From Maricaulis sp048270265 (GTDB lineage Bacteria; Pseudomonadota; Alphaproteobacteria; Caulobacterales; Maricaulaceae), in the NCBI RefSeq assembly GCF_048270265.1, contig NZ_JBLWTD010000009.1:42980-106979 (forward strand): DNA of 64,000 nucleotides, written 5' to 3'. The notes under the pieces are model-generated. The model worked only from the letters and a program-made list of their open reading frames with translations. It made no database searches and was not told the DNA's origin. Made by a program: the position numbers and the translations under genes. This document shows, piece by piece, positions 13,706 to 21,908 of the stretch; positions within the stretch are counted from its first letter, which is position 1, and every line of letters begins with the position of its first letter.

Positions 13706-14641
13706 TCAGCGCTGACGGGCCCGCGGATGCGCGCCGTCATAGATCGCCATCAGGCGCGAGCTTTCGACATCGGCATAAATCTGTGTGGTCGACAGGCTGG
13801 CATGGCCGAGCAATTCCTGGATCGCCCGCAGATCACCGCCATGGGCCAGCAGATGCGTTGCGAAGGAATGCCGCAGGGCGTGCGGGGTCGCAGTTGGCCC
13901 CAGGCCGAGGCGTTGCCGCAGGGTCTCCATACGTTTCTGGACCGAGCGCGCACCCAGTGCGCCGCCACGGGTGCCGCGAAACAGGGCCCCGTCGGCGGCC
14001 AGTTCGAACGGGCACAGCGCTGCATAATGCGCCACCGCCTCGCGGACCACGGGCAGGATGGGCACCAGGCGCGTCTTTCCGCCCTTGCCGGTGATCTGCA
14101 TGCTGTCACGCAATTCCCGATCCTGTCCGGTCAGGCCGAGCGCCTCGGATATCCGCAGCCCGCAGCCATAGAGCAGCGACAGGACAGCGACATCGCGCGC
14201 CTCGATCCAGTCGGTCCCCTGGGCCCGGCCGGCTTCATCAATCAGTGCCCGGGCACCGGTCTCGCTGACGGGTTTGGGCTTGGACCGGCCCAGTTTCGGG
14301 CCCTCAATCAGGGTCAGGGCCGCATTCTCGACGCCCCAACGCCGCTCGGCATAGCTGTAGAAGGTGCGGATCGCCGAGAGTGAGCGTGCCAGCGAGCGCG
14401 CCGACAGCCCGTCGCGGCGGCGTGCCGCCATGAAGGCGCGAAAATCGGTCGCCTTCAGACCGGCGAGGTCATCCAGGCTGATGGTGCGGCCGAGATGCTG
14501 GCCCAGAAATTCAGCGAACTGGTCGAGATCGCGGCCATAGGCCTCGACGGTTTTCGGGCTCAACCGGCGTTCGCCGGCGAGATGCTGGCCGAAGACCAGG
14601 CGCGCATTGGCGAGGGGGAGGTTCAGCTCGCGTGCAGCCAT
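13706..14641 (-). CDS. xerC: Tyrosine recombinase XerC
   Basis: 311 residues. Site-specific recombinase resolving chromosome dimers at dif with XerD. N-terminal SAM-like DNA-binding domain (LSPKTVEAYGRDLDQFAEFL) and C-terminal catalytic domain with the Arg (LLYGCGLRISEAL), Lys (ITGKGGKTRLVP), HALRHSFATHLLAHGGDLRAI and the nucleophile Tyr in STTQIYADVES. Choice of XerC over XerD rests on its coupling to the DUF484 gene: the two overlap by 19 bp, as in many proteobacteria. It is a housekeeping gene, not evidence of an integrated element. Confidence 0.9.
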   Translation of the reverse strand: MAARELNLPLANARLVFGQHLAGERRLSPKTVEAYGRDLDQFAEFLGQHLGRTISLDDLAGLKATDFRAFMAARRRDGLSARSLARSLSAIRTFYSYAERRWGVENAALTLIEGPKLGRSKPKPVSETGARALIDEAGRAQGTDWIEARDVAVLSLLYGCGLRISEALGLTGQDRELRDSMQITGKGGKTRLVPILPVVREAVAHYAALCPFELAADGALFRGTRGGALGARSVQKRMETLRQRLGLGPTATPHALRHSFATHLLAHGGDLRAIQELLGHASLSTTQIYADVESSRLMAIYDGAHPRARQR

Positions 14642-15309
14642 CGGGTGACCATCCGTTCGACGCTGCGGGCGAGGAAGTTGAGCAATTCGGTACCCTGGCC
14701 CGCCTCGAACATGGCCGGGTCGCGTGCAGCCAGTGCCATCAGGCCGTCATGCCCGTTGAAATCGAGCCGCACGATCGCCTCGGATTTCACGCGTGCGCCC
14801 TGCTGGCCATAAAGCGCGTGCGCGATTGCCGGATTGACGGGCCCGAGCCGTTCCACCTTGTTGCCGAGAACCTCGCCGACAAAGCCTTCAGCGGCACCCA
14901 GAATTGATTCGCCGGCCGGCAATGGTGCATGCCCCTCGATCAGGACACGGCAGACATCGACGCCGAGCGCACCGGTCAGCCGGCTGGACATCTTGCGATC
15001 AAGCGCCGCCAGCGAATCCGTCTCCAGCAGGGCCAGAACGGCCATGTGGATTTGCGACTGGGTCGCCAGATTGGCGCGGGCGGTCTCGACAATGCTGGAA
15101 TTGAGCGATTTGAGCTGGCGCAGTTCGGCCAGCAGCTTGCCGCGCGCCGCCGCGCCCAGATCAATCACGCCGTCGCCGGCATCGCGCTGCGCCAGCAGGG
15201 CGAAGAGCTCGGCATCCTCACGTACGAAATCCGGATTGGAGAGCAGGAAGTTGCGGACCCGGTCGGTATCCAGCGGGTCGGCAAGCATGCCCTCGGCATT
15301 TTCCGTCAT
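14623..15309 (-). CDS. DUF484 family protein
   Basis: 228 residues. Belongs to the DUF484 family usually found directly upstream of xerC, with the recognisable start FLLSNPDFVREDAELFALL and a GAF-like C-terminal half. An internal heptad-rich stretch (RGKLLAELRQLKSLNSSIVE) could form a coiled coil. Function is not established. It is divergent from priA with 178 bp between the starts, which probably contains promoters for both directions. Confidence 0.85.
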   Translation of the reverse strand: MTENAEGMLADPLDTDRVRNFLLSNPDFVREDAELFALLAQRDAGDGVIDLGAAARGKLLAELRQLKSLNSSIVETARANLATQSQIHMAVLALLETDSLAALDRKMSSRLTGALGVDVCRVLIEGHAPLPAGESILGAAEGFVGEVLGNKVERLGPVNPAIAHALYGQQGARVKSEAIVRLDFNGHDGLMALAARDPAMFEAGQGTELLNFLARSVERMVTRWLHAS

Positions 15310-15487
15310 GATGATTCGGCTCCATAGCGATCAGAGCCCAGACTTGCCGTATTCGGTTTCCGAAAAGGAAACCGGCCAGGGAAAATGCAGCAGGGCCGGT
15401 CCCGGGCCCTGTCGCGCCGGACCGCGGTGCTCCTGGCAACGCTATTCCCTTTTGAACTCCCCCGCGCAAAGGGGCACACTTGCGGCC

Positions 15488-17653
15488 GTGTCCTCCGAAT
15501 CGTCATCCCGCGCCTCGATCCTGTTTCCGCTGCCACTGCCGGAGGCCTTCGACTATCTCGTGCCGGACGGGCTTGAGCTGGGGCTGGGTGATCATGTTCT
15601 GGCGCCGCTGGGCAAGCGGATGGTGCACGGTGTCGTCTGGGCTCTGAAACCGGGGGCCGGGGGCCGGGCGCTGAAATCTGTCGAGGCGCCGATGGGTGGT
15701 GCGCCGCTGCCGGAGGGGACACGCAAATTCGTTGACTGGCTGGCGCGCTATCTCGTGCAGCCGCCCGGTGTGATCCTGCGGTCGGTGTTGCGCAGTGCCG
15801 AGGCGCTGAAACCTTCACCCACCGAAACCCTCTACACGGTCAGTGGCGAAGAGCCGCCGCGCATGACTGCGGCACGGACGGCCGTGCTCGATGCGGCGCT
15901 GGCGCTGGGGGAGGCTTCGGCGGCCGATATCGCGCGCGAGGCTGGCGTGGGGGCCGGTGTCGTGAAGGGGCTGGCGACAGCCGGCGCCCTGACCGCCGTC
16001 ACACGCCCGATCGATCCGCCTTATGGCATTCCCGATCCCGAAGCCGAGGGCCTGTCACTGACCATGCTGCAAGCCGAGGCCGGCGGCGTGCTACGGCGTC
16101 TGGTGCGGGCCGGCGGATTCCAGGCCGCCTTGCTCGACGGCGTCACCGGCTCGGGCAAGACCGAGGTCTATTTCGAGGCGATCGCAGAAGTCCTGCGCCG
16201 CGACCCCGAGGGCCAGATCCTGATCATGCTGCCGGAGATCGCCCTGACGGCCGCTGTCCTGTCGCGCTTCGAGGCGCGCTTTGGCTGCGCCCCGGCGATC
16301 TGGCATTCGGCGGCCGGACCGAAGGCGCGGCGGCGCTGCTGGCGCGAGGTCGCCGAGGGGCGGGCGCGGATCGTAGTCGGTGCGCGTTCGGCGCTGTTTT
16401 TGCCCTTCACCAATCTCAAACTCATCATTGTCGATGAGGAGCATGACCCGACCTATAAACAGGATGAGGGCCTGCCCTATCAGGGCCGCGACCTGGCGGT
16501 GCTGCGCGCCAAGATCGAGGGCGCGATGATCGTGCTCGCCTCGGCCACGCCGTCGCTGGAAAGCCTGACCAATGCCCAGGCCGGCCGCTATGTGCATGTG
16601 CGCCTGCCGGCGCGGCCCGGTGCCGCCGTGCTGCCACAGGTCGATACGATTGATCTGCGCGACCATCCGCCCGAGGCCGGGCGCTGGATTTCGCCGCCGC
16701 TGATTTCGGCCATGGTCGAGACCCTGCAGGCCGGCGAGCAGGTCTTGCTCTATCTCAACCGCCGCGGCTATGCCCCGCTGGTGCTGTGCCGCGCCTGTGG
16801 GCATCGCATGACCTCGCCGGACACCCAGTCCTATCTGGTCGAGCATCGCTATACCGGGCGGTTGGTCTGCCATGTCACCGGGTTTTCCATGCCGCGGCCG
16901 AGATTCTGCCCCGAGTGCAATGCCGAGGACAGTCTCACCAGTGTCGGGCCGGGAGTGGAGCGTGTCGCCGAGGAAGCGAAACATCTCTTCCCCGATGCGA
17001 GGATCGAGATCTATTCCTCCGACAGTTCATCCGGTGCCGATCTGGTTGACCGCATGGAGCGCGGCGAGATCGATATCCTTGTCGGCACCCAGATTGCCGC
17101 CAAGGGGCACAATTTCCCCAATCTCACCCTCGTCGGGGTGATCGATGCCGATCTTGGCCTGGCCGGCGGTGATCCGCGCGCCGGCGAACGAACCTTCCAG
17201 ACCCTAGTCCAGGTCGCCGGCCGTGCCGGTCGCGCCGAACGGCCGGGCCGCGCCCTGTTGCAGACCCACCAGCCCGAGCACGAGGCGATCCAGGCGCTGA
17301 TCGCCGGGGATCGTGATGCCTTCCTCGAAACCGAGATCATGGCCCGCGAGGCGCTTGGCCTGCCGCCCTTCGGACGCATGGCGGCGATCAGCTTCCAGGC
17401 GCGCGATGTCCAGGCGGTCGAGGCCGCCGCCGGACGTTATGCCGCAGCCGCGCCGCTGACCGATGGTGTCGAGATCTGGGGGCCGGCCGAACCGCCACGC
17501 GCGCTCGTCCGCGGCTGGCACAGGCGGCGCATACTGGTGCGCGCCGACAAGACAATCGATATTTCCGCCTATCTGCGGGCCTGGAAGGAGCGGGTGAAAA
17601 TTCCCCCCTCGATCCGCGTGACGATTGATGTCGATCCCTATAGTTTCATGTGA
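15488..17653 (+). CDS. priA: Primosomal helicase PriA with one zinc site lost
   Basis: 721 residues from GTG 15488 (VSSESSSRASILFPLPLPEAFDYLVP). The frame is open much further upstream, but that part opposes the DUF484 gene and is not PriA-like; an AAAGGGG lies ~13 nt before the GTG. PriA restarts stalled replication forks. Visible: N-terminal 3'-end-binding domain, Walker A GVTGSGKTEVYFEA (~218-231), DEEHD box (~315), SATPS, and GTQIAAKGHNFPNLTLVGV. Of eight zinc cysteines, Cys434, 437, 474 and 477 remain, but positions equivalent to E. coli 445, 448 and 466 are Ser443, Thr446 and Thr464; only Cys461 of that second site survives. Confidence 0.93.
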   Translation: MSSESSSRASILFPLPLPEAFDYLVPDGLELGLGDHVLAPLGKRMVHGVVWALKPGAGGRALKSVEAPMGGAPLPEGTRKFVDWLARYLVQPPGVILRSVLRSAEALKPSPTETLYTVSGEEPPRMTAARTAVLDAALALGEASAADIAREAGVGAGVVKGLATAGALTAVTRPIDPPYGIPDPEAEGLSLTMLQAEAGGVLRRLVRAGGFQAALLDGVTGSGKTEVYFEAIAEVLRRDPEGQILIMLPEIALTAAVLSRFEARFGCAPAIWHSAAGPKARRRCWREVAEGRARIVVGARSALFLPFTNLKLIIVDEEHDPTYKQDEGLPYQGRDLAVLRAKIEGAMIVLASATPSLESLTNAQAGRYVHVRLPARPGAAVLPQVDTIDLRDHPPEAGRWISPPLISAMVETLQAGEQVLLYLNRRGYAPLVLCRACGHRMTSPDTQSYLVEHRYTGRLVCHVTGFSMPRPRFCPECNAEDSLTSVGPGVERVAEEAKHLFPDARIEIYSSDSSSGADLVDRMERGEIDILVGTQIAAKGHNFPNLTLVGVIDADLGLAGGDPRAGERTFQTLVQVAGRAGRAERPGRALLQTHQPEHEAIQALIAGDRDAFLETEIMAREALGLPPFGRMAAISFQARDVQAVEAAAGRYAAAAPLTDGVEIWGPAEPPRALVRGWHRRRILVRADKTIDISAYLRAWKERVKIPPSIRVTIDVDPYSFM

Positions 17654-17674
17654 TCCCCAACAGGAATGCCTCCG

Positions 17675-18421
17675 ATGCTCGAATTACTGACTTCGCCCGA
17701 AATCTGGATGTCGCTGGCGACACTGACCTTTCTCGAGATCGTTCTCGGGGTCGACAATGTGATTTTCGTCGCCGTGATGGCGGCGCAACTGCCCGTCGAG
17801 AAACGGCCCCGCGCCCGTTTCATCGGCCTCACCATGGCTCTGGTCCTGCGTGTGCTCATGCTGATCAGCCTGGTGTGGATGGCGCATCTGGAAACACCGC
17901 TCTTCACCCTGTTCGAGCATGATGTCTCGGTGCGCGACCTGATCCTGCTCGGCGGCGGTCTCTTCCTGCTGGCCAAGGGCACGCTGGAAATCCACCACAC
18001 GGTCGAAGGCGTAACCGAGGTCAAGACAAACACCGCCTCGGCCAGCTTCGCCATGATCGTGCTGCAGATCATGGTGATCGATGTCGTCTTCTCGCTCGAC
18101 TCCGTCATCACCGCCGTCGGCATGACCGACCAGATCATCATCATGGTCACCGCCGTGGTGATCGCCATGGGCGTGATGCTGTTTGCCGCGGGCACCGTCT
18201 CCCGCTTCATCGAATCGCACCCGACCACGAAAATGCTCGCCCTGGCCTTCCTGCTGCTGATCGGCATGTCGCTGATTGCCGATGGTGTCGGCTTCCATAT
18301 TCCGCGCGCCTACCTCTATTTCGCCATCGCCTTCTCGCTCTTCGTCGAAGTGCTGAACATTTTCGCCCAGAAGAACCGGGCGGGCGTGTCAGGTGCCGGG
18401 AAGGGCAATGCCGCGCACTAG
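17675..18421 (+). CDS. TerC-family integral membrane protein
   Basis: 248 residues from ATG 17675, chosen over ATG 17666 because AGGA at 17662-17665 is 9 nt upstream of it but touches the earlier ATG. Contains the TerC signature: FLEIVLGVDNVIFVAVMA near the start and VIDVVFSLDSVITAVGMTDQ in the middle, with acidic residues inside membrane helices, and about seven hydrophobic segments. TerC-family proteins (Alx, YkoY) are linked to Mn2+ or other metal export and tellurium resistance. It lies only 12 bp after priA, so likely shares its transcript. Confidence 0.88.
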   Translation: MLELLTSPEIWMSLATLTFLEIVLGVDNVIFVAVMAAQLPVEKRPRARFIGLTMALVLRVLMLISLVWMAHLETPLFTLFEHDVSVRDLILLGGGLFLLAKGTLEIHHTVEGVTEVKTNTASASFAMIVLQIMVIDVVFSLDSVITAVGMTDQIIIMVTAVVIAMGVMLFAAGTVSRFIESHPTTKMLALAFLLLIGMSLIADGVGFHIPRAYLYFAIAFSLFVEVLNIFAQKNRAGVSGAGKGNAAH

Positions 18422-18873
18422 CGCCGGCGGAGCGGTCTCCGGTACGGCCTTGCAGCCGGCTCCCGCATCGTGCGCTGGCAGGCGCGAATGCTTCAAAATA
18501 AACCCGGCCGGGCCCGGGACCGGCCGGTTTCCCGTTTGCCTGCCGCCGGTGCCGGGCCGGCGCGCGGGCCGAAACCTCAGTGCAGGCAGGATAAACCGGC
18601 CCCTGACGCTCACGAAACAGCACCCGCTTCCTGCTGCCAGGCCCCCGTGCCGCGGCGATTTCCCCCCGGTGAGTCGCACCCCGGCAGCGGTTCGCCTGCT
18701 GAATCGATACCTGCTCCGGCTTGCTGCGCTGATCGCCCTGTGCTATCGCAGCGCCGAACCCCGGGAACGGGTCGCGCAAGTTGACTCGTTCATTCGTACA
18801 AATCGTTGATTTTCAAGTGTTTGCACCTTCCGGTGATTTACAGGCACTTCCCCAGCCAGAGAGTGACGTCACG
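18422..18873. other. Gene-free, hairpin-rich region before atpH
   Basis: The only stretch over 300 bp without a gene. It is very GC-rich and contains two stems that compete for one segment: stem 1 pairs 18500-18511 with 18520-18530; stem 2 pairs 18522-18530 with 18593-18601 and 18537-18543 with 18582-18588. The 3' half, nearer atpH, is less structured and AT-richer around 18780-18840, where the atp promoter is likely. No convincing open frame on either strand. Confidence 0.6.
18500..18530 (+). terminator. Terminator-like hairpin downstream of terC-family gene
   Basis: AAACCCGGCCGG and CCGGCCGGTTT pair with one bulged C around an 8-nt loop. The 3' arm ends TTT but a continuous T run is missing, so termination may be incomplete. 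Its 3' arm can also pair with 18593-18601. Confidence 0.5.
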
Positions 18874-19434
18874 GTGAGCACCGGCGAAGACGCCATCACA
18901 GCCAATGCTGCAGGTCGCTATGCGACAGCAGTATTCGAGCTGGCCAAGACCGCCGGCAGCCTCGATGCGGTTGCCGCGGACCTGTCAGCCCTGCGCGCAG
19001 CGCTCGAAACGTCGGACGAATTGTCCGACCTTTTGACCTCGCCGCTGTATTCGGCTGAGCAGAAGACCGGCGTGTTGAATGCCCTGGCCGACAAGGCCGG
19101 CTTCAACGAGCTGACAAAGAACGCTTTCGGCGTCGTCGCGGATAATCGCCGCGCTGCCGAACTCGGCGATATTGCGACGATCTTCGCAGCCTTGCTCGAT
19201 GCCGATCGCGGCATTGTCCGGGCTGATGTGACATCGGCCGCAGCGCTGACCAAGAAACAGACTGAAGCCCTTGCGGCTTCTCTGAAAAGTGCCTTCGGGC
19301 GCGAAATCGAAGTTCGCACGGAAGTGCGTCCTGAATTAATGGGCGGGCTGATCGTCAAGATCGGTTCCCGTATGTTCGATTCATCTCTCCGCACCAAGCT
19401 GGACGGGATGAAGAATGCGATGAAAGAGGCGTAG
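18874..19434 (+). CDS. atpH: F1 ATP synthase delta subunit
   Basis: 186 residues from GTG 18874 (VSTGEDAITANAAGRYATAVFELA), preceded by AGAGAG. A TTG at 18781 would add 31 residues with no family similarity. The delta subunit forms the peripheral stalk cap linking F1 to F0. It shows the helical N-terminal domain (AAGRYATAVFELAKTAG) and the C-terminal VRPELMGGLIVKIGSRMFDSS. First gene of atpHAGDC; F0 genes are elsewhere, as is usual in alphaproteobacteria. The stop is 3 bp before atpA. Confidence 0.95.
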   Translation: MSTGEDAITANAAGRYATAVFELAKTAGSLDAVAADLSALRAALETSDELSDLLTSPLYSAEQKTGVLNALADKAGFNELTKNAFGVVADNRRAAELGDIATIFAALLDADRGIVRADVTSAAALTKKQTEALAASLKSAFGREIEVRTEVRPELMGGLIVKIGSRMFDSSLRTKLDGMKNAMKEA

Positions 19435-19437
19435 GCC

Positions 19438-20970
19438 ATGGACATCCGGGCTGCAGAGATTTCTGCGATCCTGAAGGATCAGATCAAAAATTACGGCACC
19501 GAAGCTAAGGTTTCGGATGTCGGTCGTGTGCTTTCCGTCGGTGACGGTATTGCCCGCGTTTACGGCCTCGATGAGGTCGCGGCCGGTGAGCTCGTCGAGT
19601 TCCCGGGCGGGATTAAGGGCATGGCCCTCAATCTGGAACGCGACAATGTCGGTTGCGTGATCTTCGGTGAAGACCGGGGCATCAAGGAAGGCGACACCGT
19701 CAAACGTCTCGGCTCCATCGTCGATACCGCTGTTGGCAAGGGCCTTCTCGGCCGCGTCATGGATGGTCTCGGTGAGCCGATCGACGGCAAGGGCCCTCTG
19801 GCCGATGTCGCCGAACGCCGCCGCGTTGACGTCAAGGCGCCGGGTATTATTCCCCGCAAATCGGTTCACGAACCGATGGCAACGGGCATCAAGGCGATCG
19901 ACGCCATGATCCCGGTCGGCCGTGGCCAGCGCGAGCTGATCATTGGTGACCGTCAGACCGGCAAGACCGCGATCGCGCTCGACACCATTCTGAACCAGAA
20001 GGCGATCAACCAGGGCACGGATGAGAGCGCCAAGCTCTACTGCATCTATGTCGCTGTTGGTCAGAAGCGTTCAACGGTCGCCCAGATCGTGAAAACGCTC
20101 GAGGAAAACGGCGCGATGGATTACACCATCGTCGTGGCCGCAACGGCATCGGATCCTGCTCCCATGCAGTTCCTGGCACCGTTTACCGCCTCTGCCATGG
20201 GTGAGTATTTCCGCGATAACGGCATGCATGCACTGATCGTCTATGATGATCTGTCCAAGCAGGCTGTTGCCTATCGCCAGATGTCCCTGTTGCTGCGCCG
20301 CCCACCAGGCCGCGAAGCCTATCCGGGCGATGTCTTCTATCTCCACTCTCGTCTGCTCGAGCGTTCGGCCAAGCTGAACGAAGCGAATGGCTCCGGCTCG
20401 ATGACGGCTCTGCCGATCATTGAAACCCAGGCCAATGACGTTTCGGCCTACATCCCGACCAATGTGATCTCGATCACTGACGGCCAGATCTTCCTGGAAA
20501 CCGACCTGTTCTACCAGGGCATCCGCCCGGCTGTGAACGTCGGCCTGTCCGTGTCGCGCGTTGGTTCGGCTGCCCAGACCAAGGCGATGAAGCAGGTTGC
20601 CGGCAAGATGAAGGGCGAACTGGCCCAGTACCGCGAAATGGCGGCCTTTGCCCAGTTCGGTTCCGATCTCGACGCCGCGACGCAAAAGCTTCTGAACCGT
20701 GGTCAGCGCCTGACCGAGCTTCTGAAACAGCCGCAATTCTCGCCGCTGTCGATGGAAGAACAGGTTGCGGTGATCTATGCTGGTACGCGTGGCTATCTCG
20801 ACGGTATCGCCATTGGCGACATTCAGCGTTTTGAGGCGGACTTCCTCCGTCACCTGCACGCCGAACACGCCGCTCTCCTGACGACGATCCGTGATGAGAA
20901 GAAGGTGAGCGACCAATCTGAGGCCAAGCTGAAGGGCGTTCTGGACAAGTTCACCGAACATTTCGCGTGA
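19438..20970 (+). CDS. atpA: F1 ATP synthase alpha subunit
   Basis: 510 residues, usual length. Non-catalytic nucleotide-binding subunit. N-terminal MDIRAAEISAILKDQI, P-loop GDRQTGKTA near residue 170, the ALIVYDDLSKQAVAYRQMS block, and the alpha/beta signature PAVNVGLSVSRVGSAAQ with the arginine finger. Cytoplasmic face of the inner membrane. Confidence 0.98.
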   Translation: MDIRAAEISAILKDQIKNYGTEAKVSDVGRVLSVGDGIARVYGLDEVAAGELVEFPGGIKGMALNLERDNVGCVIFGEDRGIKEGDTVKRLGSIVDTAVGKGLLGRVMDGLGEPIDGKGPLADVAERRRVDVKAPGIIPRKSVHEPMATGIKAIDAMIPVGRGQRELIIGDRQTGKTAIALDTILNQKAINQGTDESAKLYCIYVAVGQKRSTVAQIVKTLEENGAMDYTIVVAATASDPAPMQFLAPFTASAMGEYFRDNGMHALIVYDDLSKQAVAYRQMSLLLRRPPGREAYPGDVFYLHSRLLERSAKLNEANGSGSMTALPIIETQANDVSAYIPTNVISITDGQIFLETDLFYQGIRPAVNVGLSVSRVGSAAQTKAMKQVAGKMKGELAQYREMAAFAQFGSDLDAATQKLLNRGQRLTELLKQPQFSPLSMEEQVAVIYAGTRGYLDGIAIGDIQRFEADFLRHLHAEHAALLTTIRDEKKVSDQSEAKLKGVLDKFTEHFA

Positions 20971-21002
20971 ATTTGAACCGTAACGACCGCTAGGAGTGCC
21001 GA

Positions 21003-21890
21003 ATGGCGAGCCTTAAGGACCTTCGAAATCGTATCGCCAGCGTGAAATCCACGCAGAAGATCACCAAGGCGATGCAGATGGTGTCAGCAGCCAAGCTGCG
21101 CCGGGCCCAGGAAGCCGCGGAAGCCGCGCGTCCCTATGCCGGGCGCATGGCTGCCGTGATGGCGAACCTGTCGAATTCCATGGCCGGAACTCCGGGGGCG
21201 TCGCCGCTCCTGGTTGGCACCGGCAAGGACGACACACGTCTGCTGCTCGTCATGACGGCCGATCGTGGCCTGTGTGGCGGCTTCAACACCAATATCGCCC
21301 GTCTGGCGCGAACGCGGATCAATGAGCTGCAGCGCGCCGGCAAGACTGTGAAGATTGTCTGCGTTGGCAAGAAGGGCTTCGATCAGTTGAAGCGCCAGTT
21401 TGCCTCCCTGATCGTCGAGATGGTCGATTTCAAGGGCGAGAAAACCCTCAACGGCGCTGTCGCCGGACGTATCGGTGACAAGATCACCTATATGTTCGAG
21501 GCTGGCGAGTTTGACGTCTGTGAAATCATTGCCTCGGAATTCGTTTCGGTGATCTCGCAGAAGCCATACTCGAAAGTGCTGATCCCGGCGCTCGATGCCA
21601 TCGATGAAGGCGTCGAGCGGCCCGATACCGCGGGCGCCATCTATGAAGCCGAGCCGGACGAGGAGAGCATCCTCAACGTCCTGCTGCCGCGTTATGTCAC
21701 GACCGTAATTCTGTCGACCCTGCTGGAGAATTCGGCTGGCGAAATGGGGGCCCGCATGGCCGCCATGGATAATGCCACCCGCAATGCCGGCGAACTGATC
21801 GACAAGCTGAACCTTCTTTATAACCGCACCCGTCAGGCGCAAATCACGACGGAGTTGACCGAAATCATCTCCGGCGCCGAAGCTCTCTAG
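21003..21890 (+). CDS. atpG: F1 ATP synthase gamma subunit
   Basis: 295 residues, with TAGGAG upstream of ATG 21003. Rotating central-stalk subunit. N-terminal coiled-coil helix (MASLKDLRNRIASVKSTQKI) and C-terminal helix with the signature AAMDNATRNAGELIDKL. It lies 32 bp after atpA and 18 bp before atpD. Confidence 0.97.
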   Translation: MASLKDLRNRIASVKSTQKITKAMQMVSAAKLRRAQEAAEAARPYAGRMAAVMANLSNSMAGTPGASPLLVGTGKDDTRLLLVMTADRGLCGGFNTNIARLARTRINELQRAGKTVKIVCVGKKGFDQLKRQFASLIVEMVDFKGEKTLNGAVAGRIGDKITYMFEAGEFDVCEIIASEFVSVISQKPYSKVLIPALDAIDEGVERPDTAGAIYEAEPDEESILNVLLPRYVTTVILSTLLENSAGEMGARMAAMDNATRNAGELIDKLNLLYNRTRQAQITTELTEIISGAEAL

Positions 21891-21908
21891 ACGAGGGGAA
21901 GACCAATC

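Noticed and set aside
13694..13709. Inverted repeat CTGAGGC/GCCTCAG between the GNAT gene and xerC
   Set aside because: The 2-nt loop is too tight and there is no T run, so I do not call it a terminator.
13706..14641. Tyrosine recombinase as sign of an integrated element
   Set aside because: It is the housekeeping XerC coupled to DUF484; no attachment repeats or phage genes surround it.
14834..15487. Possible 218-residue N-terminal extension of PriA
   Set aside because: Lies antisense to the DUF484 gene, is Ser/Arg-rich, and the conserved PriA start follows the GTG at 15488.
18781..18873. Upstream TTG start for atpH
   Set aside because: The 31 added residues have no family similarity, and the GTG at 18874 gives the usual subunit length with a ribosome-binding site.
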